Below are positions 53,643 to 63,117 of a stretch of 64,000 bases of DNA, piece by piece. The notes beneath the pieces were generated by a model. It did not search any database. It had not been told where the DNA came from and saw only the letters and a list, made by a program, of their open reading frames with translations. A program made the position numbers and the translations under genes. The stretch's first letter is position 1; every line of letters begins with the position of its first letter. The stretch is from an uncultured Roseovarius sp. (GTDB lineage: Bacteria > Pseudomonadota > Alphaproteobacteria > Rhodobacterales > Rhodobacteraceae), in contig CANNCP010000007.1 in the NCBI GenBank assembly GCA_947503145.1, positions 1-64,000 of the forward strand. Direction: 5' to 3'.

Positions 53643-55768
53643 CGGGATTCGACAGTTTTCTGATGGTGGACTGGTCGGCCGCGAAACGCGCACCCGCAAA
53701 GCCGTCAAAGGACGCGATCTGGCTGGGCTTCGTGCAGAGCGGTGCGCCGCAAGAGCCGATCTATTGCCGCAATCGGATTGACGCCGAGGCGCGCATTGCG
53801 ACGATCATCGAGACAGAGCGCGCCGCCGGGCGGCGTCTGCTGGCCGGGTTCGACTTTCCGTTCGGCTACCCAAAGGGCTTTGCCCGGATCGTGACTGGCC
53901 AGAACGACCCGCTGGCGCTGTGGGACTGGCTGGCCACACGGATCACCGACACGCCAGAGGGCGAGAACAACCGCTTTGACGTGGCCGAGGCGCTTAACGC
54001 GCTGTTTGACGGGCCGGGGCCGTTCTGGGGCAAGAGCCACCGCAACCGCTGGCCCGGCATCCCCTACCGCAAGGCCGGGATCGCCTTTGACCGGGTGGCC
54101 GAATGGCGCGCCTGCGACGCCACAGCGGGCACATCGTCGAGTTGCTTTCAGATGAATTATCCGCCCACCGTGGGCGGGCAGGTGTTGATGGGGCTGCCGA
54201 TGCTGTCGCGGCTGCGTCGGCTGAGCGGCGTGGCCGTGTGGCCGTTCGAATCGTGGGAGGACGCGCCCGTTGTGCTGGCCGAAATCTGGCCGGGGATCAT
54301 CGAACCTGTGGTGAAAACGCAAATGGCACGGGAAGGCAAAGGCGCCATCCGCGATCGCGAACAGGTACGACTGCTGGCCAACGCGCTGTCCCGGCTGGCG
54401 CCGGATGCGCTGCGGACGATGATGGCCGACATACCCGGAGACGCGCGCGAAGAGGCATGGGTGCTGGGCGCAGGCCACGCCGCCGCGCTCTGCGCGCGGG
54501 CTCCGGACGCGCCGCTCGCCCCGCCGCCGCTGCGCGACGATTGCTTTGCCCTGCCCGCCGGAATCCACTGGACCCCGGTAGACGAGGCGCTGACAGCGCT
54601 GCGCGCCCGGCTGCACCCCGTGGTGGGGCACGGCATAGCCGCGTTGGAGGATGTGGCGGGCCGCGTGCTGGCCGCTCCGGTTACGGCGCTGCGCTCCAAC
54701 CCGCCCGCCCGCAATACGGCAGTGGATGGTTACGGTTTTGCCCATGCCAGCATAGGCCCCGGCGATCCGGTGCTGCCGCTCTGCGACGGGCGCGCGGCAG
54801 CAGGCGTGCCCTTTACCGGGGACGTGCCGGCGGGCCATGCGATCCGCATCCTGACAGGGGCGATCCTGCCCCGGGGTGTCGATACCGTCATCCTGGAAGA
54901 GGACGTACGAAGCGATGGCACCCGAATCGCGTTTCGGGGCGGAATCCGACCAGGCGCAAATACCCGCAGCGAAGGCGAGGACGTACGGGAGGGTATGGAG
55001 ATCCTGCCCGCTGGTAGGGTTCTGACACCTGCCGATCTGGCCTTGCTGGCGGCGACCGGTACGGCGCGCGTGCCGGTGCATGACCGGCTGCGCGTGGCGA
55101 TCCTGTCCACCGGCGACGAGCTGTGCGAACCGGGGCAAGCGACAGGTCCGGGACAGATCTACGACGCGAACCGCCCAATGCTGCGCGCACTGATGGCCCA
55201 GATGGGGTTTGACGTGCATGACATGGGCCGCGCACCCGATGACCGCGCCGCGCTGCGCGCAACGCTGGACCGCGCCGCCACCCTGAGCGATGCGATCCTG
55301 ACCTCCGGCGGAGCCTCGGCGGGGGACGAGGATCATGTCTCGGCGCTGCTGAAGGAAAGTGGCGCGCTCAGCCACTGGCGAATCGCGCTCAAGCCCGGCC
55401 GCCCGCTGGCGCTGGGGATGTGGCAAGGTACGCCGGTCTTTGGCCTGCCGGGCAATCCGGTCGCGGCGCTGGTCTGTACGCTGATCTTCGCGCGCCCCGC
55501 GCTGGGGCTGCTGGCCGGCGCGGAATGGACCGTGCCGCAAGGCTTTGATGTGCCCGCTGGCTTTGCCAAGCGCAAGAAGCCCGGGCGGCGCGAATTCCTG
55601 CGCGCGCGGATGCGCGACGGTCGTGCAGAGGCGTTCGCCTCCGAAGGGTCGGGCCGGATCAGCGGGCTGAGCTGGGCCGAGGGGCTAGTCGAACTGCCGG
55701 ACGGAGCAGCGGAGATCACACCGGGGGATATGGTGCGCTACATCCCTTATGGAAGTTTCGGGCTGTAG
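53639..55768 (+). CDS. Fusion of an RNase H-fold-like N-terminal domain with MoeA
   Basis: The 709-residue protein has two parts. Residues about 310-709 are a full MoeA molybdopterin molybdenumtransferase (NPPARNTAVDGYGFAHASI, GHAIRILTGAILPRGVDTVI, LSTGDELCEPG, TSGGASAGDEDHV, GLPGNPVAALVCTLIF), which inserts molybdenum into adenylated molybdopterin. Residues 1 to about 290 are a separate domain with VDWSAAKRAPAK, LLAGFDFPFGYPKGFARI and a long helical part. The DxS start and the FDFPFGYP strand recall DUF429-type RNase H-like folds, an inference. No frame disturbance is seen, so the fusion is real. The GTG start overlaps mobB. The role of the N-terminal domain is unknown. Confidence 0.88.
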   Translation: MTGFDSFLMVDWSAAKRAPAKPSKDAIWLGFVQSGAPQEPIYCRNRIDAEARIATIIETERAAGRRLLAGFDFPFGYPKGFARIVTGQNDPLALWDWLATRITDTPEGENNRFDVAEALNALFDGPGPFWGKSHRNRWPGIPYRKAGIAFDRVAEWRACDATAGTSSSCFQMNYPPTVGGQVLMGLPMLSRLRRLSGVAVWPFESWEDAPVVLAEIWPGIIEPVVKTQMAREGKGAIRDREQVRLLANALSRLAPDALRTMMADIPGDAREEAWVLGAGHAAALCARAPDAPLAPPPLRDDCFALPAGIHWTPVDEALTALRARLHPVVGHGIAALEDVAGRVLAAPVTALRSNPPARNTAVDGYGFAHASIGPGDPVLPLCDGRAAAGVPFTGDVPAGHAIRILTGAILPRGVDTVILEEDVRSDGTRIAFRGGIRPGANTRSEGEDVREGMEILPAGRVLTPADLALLAATGTARVPVHDRLRVAILSTGDELCEPGQATGPGQIYDANRPMLRALMAQMGFDVHDMGRAPDDRAALRATLDRAATLSDAILTSGGASAGDEDHVSALLKESGALSHWRIALKPGRPLALGMWQGTPVFGLPGNPVAALVCTLIFARPALGLLAGAEWTVPQGFDVPAGFAKRKKPGRREFLRARMRDGRAEAFASEGSGRISGLSWAEGLVELPDGAAEITPGDMVRYIPYGSFGL

Positions 55769-55781
55769 CCGTCTGGTTTTT

Positions 55782-55808
55782 GAGTATTTCAGGAAAAATG
55801 AAGGGCTG
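55782..55808 (+). repeat. GAGTATTT/GAAAAATGAA dispersed repeat, copy 5
   Basis: GAGTATTT, CAG, GAAAAATGAAGGGCTGG, nearly identical to the copy at 35964. It lies in the 66-base convergent gap between the moeA fusion and the following minus-strand gene. Confidence 0.7.
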
Positions 55809-55834
55809 GCGGGTCGCCTCTGGGGCGTTGCCCC

Positions 55835-56860
55835 TTAGTCGAACGTGCCCGCAATACGACCCAGCAGCATGAAGGCCCGCGCTGTGCGGGTGTCCGACAG
55901 CTCTGATATCTCGGCGTCGGTCGCGGTCTCGGCGAAGGTGGCGAACATCCGGTCGAAGCGACGCAGGAAATGATGCGCGGCGTCGCGAAAGATCGGGTCC
56001 TTTTTCATCCGCGCGGCGCTGAGCGCCAGTGAAGAGCGGTCGCGGATGCCGCCAAGTGCCGCGATCTCGCGCCCGCGCGCGCCGGCGCCAAAGCGGCGCC
56101 AGATTTCGGGCCGCGCCATGTCGGGGTTGAGGTCGTCCATGTAGATGCCGTCCTGGCTGAGCAGCGTGAGGATATCCTGCGCGGCCTGGATCAGCAGGGA
56201 TGTGGGCCGGTCCTTCAGCGCCTTGCGCAGGGCGTCGAAACCGGCCTTGTCCTCGACCGTCTCGGGGAAATTGAGCGCCCGGATGAAATCCGCCGTGGCG
56301 AGGGGCGGGCGCATCTCGTCCGCCGAAGTGCCCAGCGGCAGCGCCACCTGATCGCCATAGCCCGACTGCGTAGCGGTCGGGCGAGCGGCGGCGCGCGGCG
56401 GGACGGGCTGGCGCGAGGTCGAGAACGTCGCCAGCGCGGTTTCGGTCTTGCGCTGCGCCGCGGCGATCTCATCAAGCTTGCGCGCGACGGACACGCCATC
56501 GGGGTCACGCCCTCCGCCAGACTGGTTCTGGATCACATAGGCCTGGCGGATCGCATCGATCGCGGCCTGCAGGCGCTGGCTCTCTTCGCGCATCACGCGT
56601 GACGAGCGCGCCGCCGTCGCCGCCACCCAGATCATCGCGACCGGCATGAAGACCGCCAGCATCGTCAGCATGAAACCGAACCCACCGCCGGAATCGCCCT
56701 GCGTATCGTCCGGGGCCAGCACCAGAAAGAACACCGCAGACCCGACCAGCCACAGGCCCGACAGCACAAGCGCCGCCACCTCGATCCCGGTGATCGGCGC
56801 CTGCGGTATCTTGTCGTATATCCCCAGCGACGTGGGCCGGGTCGGCTTGGGGTCAGGCAT
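55835..56860 (-). CDS. Conserved inner-membrane protein of unknown function
   Basis: A 341-residue protein with two membrane helices near the N-terminus (VAALVLSGLWLVGSAVFFLV and FMLTMLAVFMPVAMIWVAA). A short coiled-coil region (MREESQRLQAAIDAIRQAY, VARKLDEIAAAQRKTETAL), a Pro/Ala/Arg linker and a C-terminal helical cytoplasmic domain of about 150 residues follow. I recall it as conserved in roseobacters but cannot name it. It is 16 bases downstream of greA and probably co-transcribed. Confidence 0.7.
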   Translation of the reverse strand: MPDPKPTRPTSLGIYDKIPQAPITGIEVAALVLSGLWLVGSAVFFLVLAPDDTQGDSGGGFGFMLTMLAVFMPVAMIWVAATAARSSRVMREESQRLQAAIDAIRQAYVIQNQSGGGRDPDGVSVARKLDEIAAAQRKTETALATFSTSRQPVPPRAAARPTATQSGYGDQVALPLGTSADEMRPPLATADFIRALNFPETVEDKAGFDALRKALKDRPTSLLIQAAQDILTLLSQDGIYMDDLNPDMARPEIWRRFGAGARGREIAALGGIRDRSSLALSAARMKKDPIFRDAAHHFLRRFDRMFATFAETATDAEISELSDTRTARAFMLLGRIAGTFD

Positions 56861-56876
56861 CTTTTGCCACCTTGGG

Positions 56877-57347
56877 TCAGACGTATGCGATTTTCAGCAC
56901 TTCATAGGCACGGTCGCCGCCGGGTGTGTGGACCTCGACGCTGTCGCCCTCGTCCTTGCCGATCAGGGCGCGGGCAATGGGTGATTTGATGTTCAGCAGG
57001 CCCTTTTCGATGCTGGCCTCATATTCGCCGACAATCTTGTAGGTCTTTTCCTCATCAGTGTCTTCGTCCACCAGCGTGACGGTCGCGCCGAACTTGATCG
57101 AGCCGGACAATCTGGTCGGGTCGATCACTTCGGCAAGGCTGAGCACGCCTTCCAGTTCCTTGATGCGGCCCTCGATGAAGCTCTGCTTTTCCTTGGCGGA
57201 ATGGTATTCGGCGTTCTCCGACAGGTCACCATGCTCGCGTGCCTCGGCGATGGCGCGGATGATCGCCGGGCGCTCGACCGATTTGAGCTGTTTCAGCTCC
57301 GCTTCCAGCGCCGCATGGCCCGCGCGGGTCATCGGGATTTTGTCCAT
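56877..57347 (-). CDS. greA: Transcription elongation factor GreA
   Basis: Rescues backtracked RNA polymerase by stimulating transcript cleavage. The 156-residue protein has the N-terminal coiled coil with acidic tip ([20 protein letters not shown], then [18 protein letters not shown]). The C-terminal FKBP-like domain ([18 protein letters not shown]) ends in the common VLKIAYV. Start ATG 57347. Confidence 0.97.
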   Translation of the reverse strand: MDKIPMTRAGHAALEAELKQLKSVERPAIIRAIAEAREHGDLSENAEYHSAKEKQSFIEGRIKELEGVLSLAEVIDPTRLSGSIKFGATVTLVDEDTDEEKTYKIVGEYEASIEKGLLNIKSPIARALIGKDEGDSVEVHTPGGDRAYEVLKIAYV

Positions 57348-57619
57348 TCTCGTGTCCCTCTATTCGCAGACACTTCATGCGCGTCTGCCCAAGCTTTCTC
57401 AGGTCGCGCCAGACTGCCCCGACCTGCCACGCCTTTGCAATAGACGAAGCAGCATAACGGCGCAATCACGCTGCATGCGACGGCATGTTTCGCCGTTTTT
57501 CAGCCGGTTTAATGTTGCGTTCCAATTGACGTCCGACCGCCTCTCGCGCTACGCACATCTGCAACATTGTTGCTGGGTGGATCACCTGTGATCCCGACCC
57601 CTTTTGAGAGGATCGACCG

Positions 57620-59269
57620 ATGTCCGACACGACGCGCGAGACGATGGAATATGATGTGGTGATCGTGGGGGCCGGCCCCGCCGGGCTGAGTGCTGCGATC
57701 CGACTCAAGCAACTGAACCCCGAGCGCGAGGTCGTCGTCTTGGAAAAGGGCAGCGAGGTTGGCGCACATATCCTGTCGGGTGCGGTTCTGGACCCCTGCG
57801 GGCTGGACGCGCTGATCCCGGACTGGAAGGCAAAGGGCGCGCCGGTGAACGTGCCGGTAAAGGACGACAACTTTTACTTGCTGGGCGAATCGGGTCGAAT
57901 TCGCGTTCCCAACTTTCCCATGCCACCGCTGATGAACAATCACGGCTGTTACATCGTCAGCATGGGCAATGTCTGTCGCTGGATGGCCGAACAGGCCGAG
58001 GCGCTGGGCGTCGAGATTTTCCCGGGCATGGCCTGTTCCGAGCTGGTCTATGGCGACGATGGCGCGGTCAAGGGCGTGGTCGCGGGCGAATTCGGCATCT
58101 CGGCGGACGGCAGCAAGGGCCCGAACTACGAACCGGGCATGGAACTGCACGGCAAATATGTATTCCTCTCCGAGGGCGTGCGTGGGTCGCTGTCGAAAGA
58201 GGTGATGGCAAAATACGACCTCAGCCGGGGCAAGGAGCCGCAGAAATTCGGCCTCGGGATGAAGGAAATCTGGGAGGTCGATCCCGAAAAGCACCGTGAA
58301 GGCAGCATCACACACACGATGGGCTGGCCGCTGGGTGGCAACGCGGGCGGCGGCAGTTTCGTCTATCATCTGGAAAACAATCAGGTCTACGTGGGGTTCG
58401 TGGTGCACCTGAACTACAAGAACCCACATCTCTATCCCTACATGGAATTCCAGCGGTTCAAGCATCATCCGATGCTGGCCGATCTGCTCAAGGGTGGCAA
58501 ACGCGTGGCCTACGGCGCGCGCGCCATCTCCGAGGGCGGATATCAGTCGATGCCCAAGATGGTGGCCCCCGGCGTGGCGCTGCTGGGTTGCTCTGCCGGG
58601 ATGGTCAACGTGCCGCGCATCAAGGGCAACCATAACGCGATGCTCAGCGGCATGGCCGCAGCAGAGGCCGCCAATGCGGCCATCGAGAGCGGGCGCGCCA
58701 GCGACGAGCTGAGCGATTACGAGACCGAAGTGCGCACCGGCTCCATCGGCAAGGACCTCAAGAAAGTCCGCAACGTCAAGCCGCTGTGGTCGAAATTCGG
58801 GCTTCTGACCAGCCTTGCAGTGGGCGGAATGGACATGTGGACCAACACGCTGGGCTTTTCGCTGCTGGGCACCTTGAAACACGGCAAGACCGACGCCGAG
58901 GCTACCGAACCGGCCGCCAAGCACAAGGAAATCAGCTATCCCAAGCCGGATGGCAAGCTCAGCTTTGACCGGCTGACCAATGTCAGCTTCTCGATGACCA
59001 ACCACGACGAGAACCAGCCTGCGCATCTCAAGCTCAAGGACCCAAGCATCCCGGTGGCGGTGAACCTGCCGAAATATGCCGGTCCTTCGGCGCGCTATTG
59101 CCCTGCGGGGGTTTATGAGTTCATCCATGAGGACGGCAAGGAGCCGCGCTTTCAGATCAATTTCCAGAACTGCGTGCATTGCAAGACCTGCGACATCAAG
59201 GATCCGGCCCAGAATATCAACTGGACCACGCCGCAGGGGGGCGACGGGCCGAACTATCCCAATATGTAA
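57620..59269 (+). CDS. Electron transfer flavoprotein-ubiquinone oxidoreductase
   Basis: Membrane-associated enzyme that carries electrons from ETF (fatty acid and amino acid oxidation) to ubiquinone. The 549-residue protein has an FAD motif VVIVGAGPAGLSAAIRLKQL, the ETF-QO box SGAVLDPCGLDALIP, and LGCSAGMVNVPRIKGNHNAM. The C-terminal [4Fe-4S] region has ARYCPAGVYEF and NCVHCKTCDIKDPAQNINW. The length is normal. The start ATG 57620 follows GAGAGGATCGACCG. A hairpin follows the gene at 59297. Confidence 0.95.
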   Translation: MSDTTRETMEYDVVIVGAGPAGLSAAIRLKQLNPEREVVVLEKGSEVGAHILSGAVLDPCGLDALIPDWKAKGAPVNVPVKDDNFYLLGESGRIRVPNFPMPPLMNNHGCYIVSMGNVCRWMAEQAEALGVEIFPGMACSELVYGDDGAVKGVVAGEFGISADGSKGPNYEPGMELHGKYVFLSEGVRGSLSKEVMAKYDLSRGKEPQKFGLGMKEIWEVDPEKHREGSITHTMGWPLGGNAGGGSFVYHLENNQVYVGFVVHLNYKNPHLYPYMEFQRFKHHPMLADLLKGGKRVAYGARAISEGGYQSMPKMVAPGVALLGCSAGMVNVPRIKGNHNAMLSGMAAAEAANAAIESGRASDELSDYETEVRTGSIGKDLKKVRNVKPLWSKFGLLTSLAVGGMDMWTNTLGFSLLGTLKHGKTDAEATEPAAKHKEISYPKPDGKLSFDRLTNVSFSMTNHDENQPAHLKLKDPSIPVAVNLPKYAGPSARYCPAGVYEFIHEDGKEPRFQINFQNCVHCKTCDIKDPAQNINWTTPQGGDGPNYPNM

Positions 59270-59296
59270 AACTCCGGTGAATTCCGCATATCGGTC

Positions 59297-59315
59297 GGGC
59301 GGCAGCACGCCGCCC
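59297..59315. terminator. Hairpin after the ETF-QO gene
   Basis: Arms GGGCGGC and GCCGCCC around AGCAC, 28 bases after the stop. There is no clear T-run. The next gene starts about 70 bases on. Confidence 0.5.
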
Positions 59316-59386
59316 GCCATTGCCTCTGACTGCCGCGAGGTTTAGGCTGCGGGCCAAACAGGCAATCAGAATAGGCAAAACCGCGC

Positions 59387-61102
59387 GTGAAATTTCGAGC
59401 CCTGACCTTACTCGCCCTGGCCGCCGTGCTGGCCGCGCCGCCGCAACCCGCCTATGCAGACGAGCCAGCGGGTGCCTACCTCGCTGCACGGCAAGCATAT
59501 AATCACAACGACTACGAGAGCGCCGCACTCTATTTCACGCGGGCGCTGACCGAAGACCCGTCAAACCCGAACATCCTGGAACACGCCGTCGCGGCGCAAT
59601 TGTCGCTGGGGCAGGTAGATCGCGCGCTGCCCATCGCCCGCCGGATGGAGGAAGGCGGTTTTTCCAGCCAGGTCGCACAAATGGTGCTGATCGCCGAAGA
59701 GATCAACCGCGGCGACTATGATGCGACGCTGACGCGGATTGCGGACGAACGGGGTGTCGGGCCGCTGGCCGATGGCCTGATTGCCGCCTGGGCGACGCTG
59801 GGACAGGGCGACATGGCAAGTGCGCTGGCGCTCTTTGACGAAGTCGCCGCAGAGCGCGGGCTGCGCAGCTTTGCCATCTACCACAAGGCGCTCGCGCTGG
59901 CGTCCGTCGGCGACTACGAATCCGCTGACGCGATCTATGCAGGCGAAAGCGACGGGCCGATACAGGCCACGCGGCGCGGCATCATCGCCTGGGCCGAGGT
60001 GCTGAGCCAACTGGAACGCAACGAGGACGCCATCAAGGTGATCGATGAAGCGTTTGGCAGCGACCTCGATCCGCAGATCGCAGCACTGCGCGACCGGCTG
60101 GAAGCTGGTGAACGGCTGAATTTCAGCCGCATCGTCGGCGCGCGCGAGGGTGTGGCAGAAGTCTTCTACTCGTTGGGCCGCGCCCTGCTGGCCGATACCA
60201 GCGAAGACTATGTGCTGTTCTACACACGCCTCGCCGAGTACCTCAGCGATACGCATATCGATGCGCGGATCATGTCTGCGGAGTTGCTGGATTCGCTGGG
60301 ACAGTTCGACCTGGCCACCGATGCCTACAAGCGTGTGCCAAACGATCACCCTGCCTTTCACGCCGCCGAACTGGGCCGTGCCGAGGCGCTGCGCCGCGTG
60401 GGCAAGACCGATGCTGCGGTCGAGGTCCTGGAACAGTTGCGACGCTCGCACCCCGAATTGCCCATCGCACACGCCACTGCGGGCGATCTCTATCGCCAGT
60501 TGGAGCAGTTCGACAAAGCCACCGCTGCCTATGACGCGGCCATCACCCTTTACGATGCGCGCGACAATCCGCAATGGTTCGTCCACTACGCCCGCGCCAT
60601 CACGCTGGAGCGTCAGGACCTCTGGGCTCAGTCAGAAGCGGATTTTCGCCGTGCACTGGAATTGAACCCGGAGCAACCTCAGGTGCTGAATTATCTGGGC
60701 TACTTGCTGGTCGAGAAGCAGATCAAGCTAGACGAGGCACTGAGCATGATCGAACGCGCCGTGGAGGCACAGCCTGACAGCGGGTTCATCGTGGATTCGC
60801 TCGGCTGGGTTCTCTATCGTCTGGGCCGCTACGGCGAGGCGATCGGGCATATGGAACACGCAGCAGAGCTGATGCCGGTCGATCCGGTGGTCAATGACCA
60901 TCTGGGCGATGTTCTCTGGGCCGTGGGTCGCATCACCGAGGCGAAATTCCAATGGCGTCGCGCACTGTCCTTTGTGGACAAGGAAAACCCCGCCCCCGAC
61001 GTGAAGCCAGACCGCATCCGGCGCAAGCTTGAGGTGGGGCTCGACAAGGTATTGGCCGAGGAGGGCGCACCGCCGCTTCGCGTCGCGGATGATGAAGGAT
61101 GA
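59387..61102 (+). CDS. Tetratricopeptide repeat protein, secreted or membrane-anchored
   Basis: A 571-residue protein with an N-terminal signal (RALTLLALAAVLAAPPQPAYA, then DEPAGAYLAARQ). About a dozen TPR helices follow, with clear repeats such as YESAALYFTRALTEDPSNPN, AQSEADFRRALELNPEQPQV, and GRYGEAIGHMEHAAELMPVD. It probably sits in the periplasm or outer membrane as an assembly scaffold. Similar proteins occur beside ispE in this clade. Its stop overlaps the ispE start (ATGA). Confidence 0.88.
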   Translation: MKFRALTLLALAAVLAAPPQPAYADEPAGAYLAARQAYNHNDYESAALYFTRALTEDPSNPNILEHAVAAQLSLGQVDRALPIARRMEEGGFSSQVAQMVLIAEEINRGDYDATLTRIADERGVGPLADGLIAAWATLGQGDMASALALFDEVAAERGLRSFAIYHKALALASVGDYESADAIYAGESDGPIQATRRGIIAWAEVLSQLERNEDAIKVIDEAFGSDLDPQIAALRDRLEAGERLNFSRIVGAREGVAEVFYSLGRALLADTSEDYVLFYTRLAEYLSDTHIDARIMSAELLDSLGQFDLATDAYKRVPNDHPAFHAAELGRAEALRRVGKTDAAVEVLEQLRRSHPELPIAHATAGDLYRQLEQFDKATAAYDAAITLYDARDNPQWFVHYARAITLERQDLWAQSEADFRRALELNPEQPQVLNYLGYLLVEKQIKLDEALSMIERAVEAQPDSGFIVDSLGWVLYRLGRYGEAIGHMEHAAELMPVDPVVNDHLGDVLWAVGRITEAKFQWRRALSFVDKENPAPDVKPDRIRRKLEVGLDKVLAEEGAPPLRVADDEG

Positions 61103-61971
61103 CAAATATGGGCGAACCAATGCACCACGCCACAGTCAACAGGGTCGCCGAATCCTTTGCTCCGGCAAAAATCAACCTGACGCTGCACGTGACAGGCCAG
61201 CGCGCGGACGGATATCACACCCTCGATTCGCTGGTGATGTTTGCCGATGTTGGCGACCATGTTCGTGCCACGGCGGCCCCGCAGACCAGCCTGCATGTGG
61301 TCGGCCCCACGGCGCACAGCGTGCCCAAGGGCGAGGATAACCTCGTTCTCAAGGCTGCGGCACTGATGGGCGTGTCGGCTGCACTTACGCTGGAAAAATA
61401 CCTGCCGGTGGCTGCAGGCATCGGTGGCGGCGCTTCGGACGCGGCGGCCACCATTCGCGCCCTTTCCGAGCTGAGCGGACGTCCCATTCCGGGCGATCTG
61501 TGGACGCTGGGCGCTGATGTGCCGGTCTGTGCGGCCGGGGTGGGCGCCGCCCGAATGGCGGGAATAGGCGACCTGGTCACGCCAGTGCACGGCCTGCCGG
61601 CATTGCATGCGGTGCTGGTCAATCCCAAGATTCCCGTGCTTACCGGCGAAGTATTTCGCAGGCTGAAAAACCGCAACAATCCCGCGATGCCCGACACGCC
61701 GCCTGTCGGGACGGGGGCGGCCGGTCTGATCGCGTGGCTCTCGGGCATGCGCAACGACCTGCAAGAGGCCGCAATCGAATGTGAGCCGATCATCAACCAG
61801 GTCTTTACCTCGCTTCAGGTGACGCCGGGCTGCCTGCTCACGCGGATGTCCGGCTCTGGTGGGACCTGCTTTGGCCTCTATGGCGACGAAGAAACCGCCG
61901 CATCCGCCGCCGGACGCCTGAGTGAGGCCTACCCCAGTTGGTGGATCACGGCGACGCAACTGAACAGCTGA
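61099..61971 (+). CDS. ispE: 4-diphosphocytidyl-2-C-methyl-D-erythritol kinase
   Basis: Phosphorylates CDP-ME in the MEP isoprenoid pathway. The 290-residue GHMP kinase has the substrate-binding start FAPAKINLTLHVTGQRADGY and the ATP loop LPVAAGIGGGASDAAATI. GADVPVC and the third motif RMSGSGGTCFGLYG are also present. The start ATG 61099 overlaps the TPR gene stop; a further ATG three codons in is possible. With ispH at 11 kb, it covers two steps of the same pathway. Confidence 0.96.
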   Translation: MTNMGEPMHHATVNRVAESFAPAKINLTLHVTGQRADGYHTLDSLVMFADVGDHVRATAAPQTSLHVVGPTAHSVPKGEDNLVLKAAALMGVSAALTLEKYLPVAAGIGGGASDAAATIRALSELSGRPIPGDLWTLGADVPVCAAGVGAARMAGIGDLVTPVHGLPALHAVLVNPKIPVLTGEVFRRLKNRNNPAMPDTPPVGTGAAGLIAWLSGMRNDLQEAAIECEPIINQVFTSLQVTPGCLLTRMSGSGGTCFGLYGDEETAASAAGRLSEAYPSWWITATQLNS

Positions 61972-62061
61972 CACTGCGGCGTGCCCGTCCGGTCAGCTTC
62001 CATGCACAGGTACGCGATCAGCAAGGCAAAGCCGGTTCAGGCCCGGAGCGCTTTGTCCGGG

Positions 62062-63063
62062 TCAGGTGACCCGCGCGACAACGTAATCGGCCAGATCCGC
62101 CAGCATCTGACGCACCGGGTGTTCGGGCAGTGTCGCAAGGGCGCTCTTGGCTCGCGCGATCCAGGCCTGCGCATCCGCCTGCGTTGCCTCCAGCGTGCCA
62201 TGGGCATGCATCAAGGCAATCGCCTGCTCCAGATCACCGTCACGCTGGTCGCCCTTTTGAATGGTCCGCTGCCAGAATGCCCGCTCGGTCTGGTCTGCCG
62301 CAGCCACCGCCTTGATGATCGGCAGGGTCAGCTTGCGCTCGCGGAAATCGTCGCCGACATTCTTGCCTGTCGCAGCCGCATCGCCGCGAAAATCCAGCAA
62401 ATCATCAACGATCTGAAACCCGACCCCCAGCGCATCGCCATAATCAAATAGCGCGCGGGTCTGCGGCTCGGGCGCGCCCGCGATAACGCCGCCGACTTCA
62501 GTCGCCGCTGAGAACAGCGCCGCTGTCTTGCCCCGCACCACCTGCAGATAAATCTCTTCGGTGGTGGCCAGATCGCTCGCGGCGGTCAGTTGCAGTACCT
62601 CGCCCTCTGCAATCGTCGCAGAGGCATTCGCCAGAATATCGAGCACCCGCAGCGATCCCGTCTCGACCATCAGCTGGAATGCGCGGGCAAACAGGTAATC
62701 GCCCACCAGAACGCTGGATTTGTTATCCCAAAGCAGGTTCGCGGTGGCCCGGCCCCGGCGCTGCGCGCTTTCGTCCACCACGTCGTCATGCAGCAATGTT
62801 GCGGTATGGATGAACTCCACCGTCGCGGCCAGCCGCACGTCATGATCGCCCGCGTAGCCGCTCAGCTCCGCCGCCGCCAGTGTCAGCATCGGGCGCAGGC
62901 GCTTGCCGCCGGCCTCGACCAGGTGCGCGGTCACCTCGGGGATGCGCGGCGCATGACGCGAGGCCATCCGCTGCGTGATCAGCGCATTCATCGCGGCCAG
63001 CTTGCCATCAAAGCGAGCAGCCAGTTGTTCATGCGGCTTGGTAGCGATGTGATCCAGTCTCAT
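62062..63063 (-). CDS. ispB: Trans-polyprenyl diphosphate synthase (ubiquinone side chain)
   Basis: Extends allylic diphosphates with IPP, most likely to the decaprenyl chain of ubiquinone in this group. The 333-residue protein has the first Asp-rich motif LLHDDVVDESAQRRG and the second FQIVDDLLDFRGDAAATGKN. GGKRLRPML and a KLTLPII box are also present. Chain length cannot be read from sequence by eye. It is convergent with ispE and divergent from the DUF2007 gene. Confidence 0.93.
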   Translation of the reverse strand: MRLDHIATKPHEQLAARFDGKLAAMNALITQRMASRHAPRIPEVTAHLVEAGGKRLRPMLTLAAAELSGYAGDHDVRLAATVEFIHTATLLHDDVVDESAQRRGRATANLLWDNKSSVLVGDYLFARAFQLMVETGSLRVLDILANASATIAEGEVLQLTAASDLATTEEIYLQVVRGKTAALFSAATEVGGVIAGAPEPQTRALFDYGDALGVGFQIVDDLLDFRGDAAATGKNVGDDFRERKLTLPIIKAVAAADQTERAFWQRTIQKGDQRDGDLEQAIALMHAHGTLEATQADAQAWIARAKSALATLPEHPVRQMLADLADYVVARVT

Positions 63064-63117
63064 GTTTCTCTTTACGGGCGGCTCGACATTGTCTGCCGCA
63101 ATCCTTAAATCATTCCC

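Noticed and set aside
53705..55540. A 611-codon minus-strand frame opposite the moeA fusion
   Set aside because: It is rich in Arg, His, Gln and Gly, as expected for an antisense shadow, and has no recognisable domain. The plus-strand MoeA motifs are unambiguous.
57509..59320. A 603-codon minus-strand frame opposite ETF-QO
   Set aside because: Shadow frame caused by high third-position GC. The plus strand has full FAD and iron-sulfur motifs.
61990..62065. CCCGGA...TCCGGG hairpin between ispE and the polyprenyl synthase as another dispersed palindrome
   Set aside because: The loop (GCGCTTTG) and flanks do not match the TCAAG family. At most it is an ordinary convergent terminator without a T-run.
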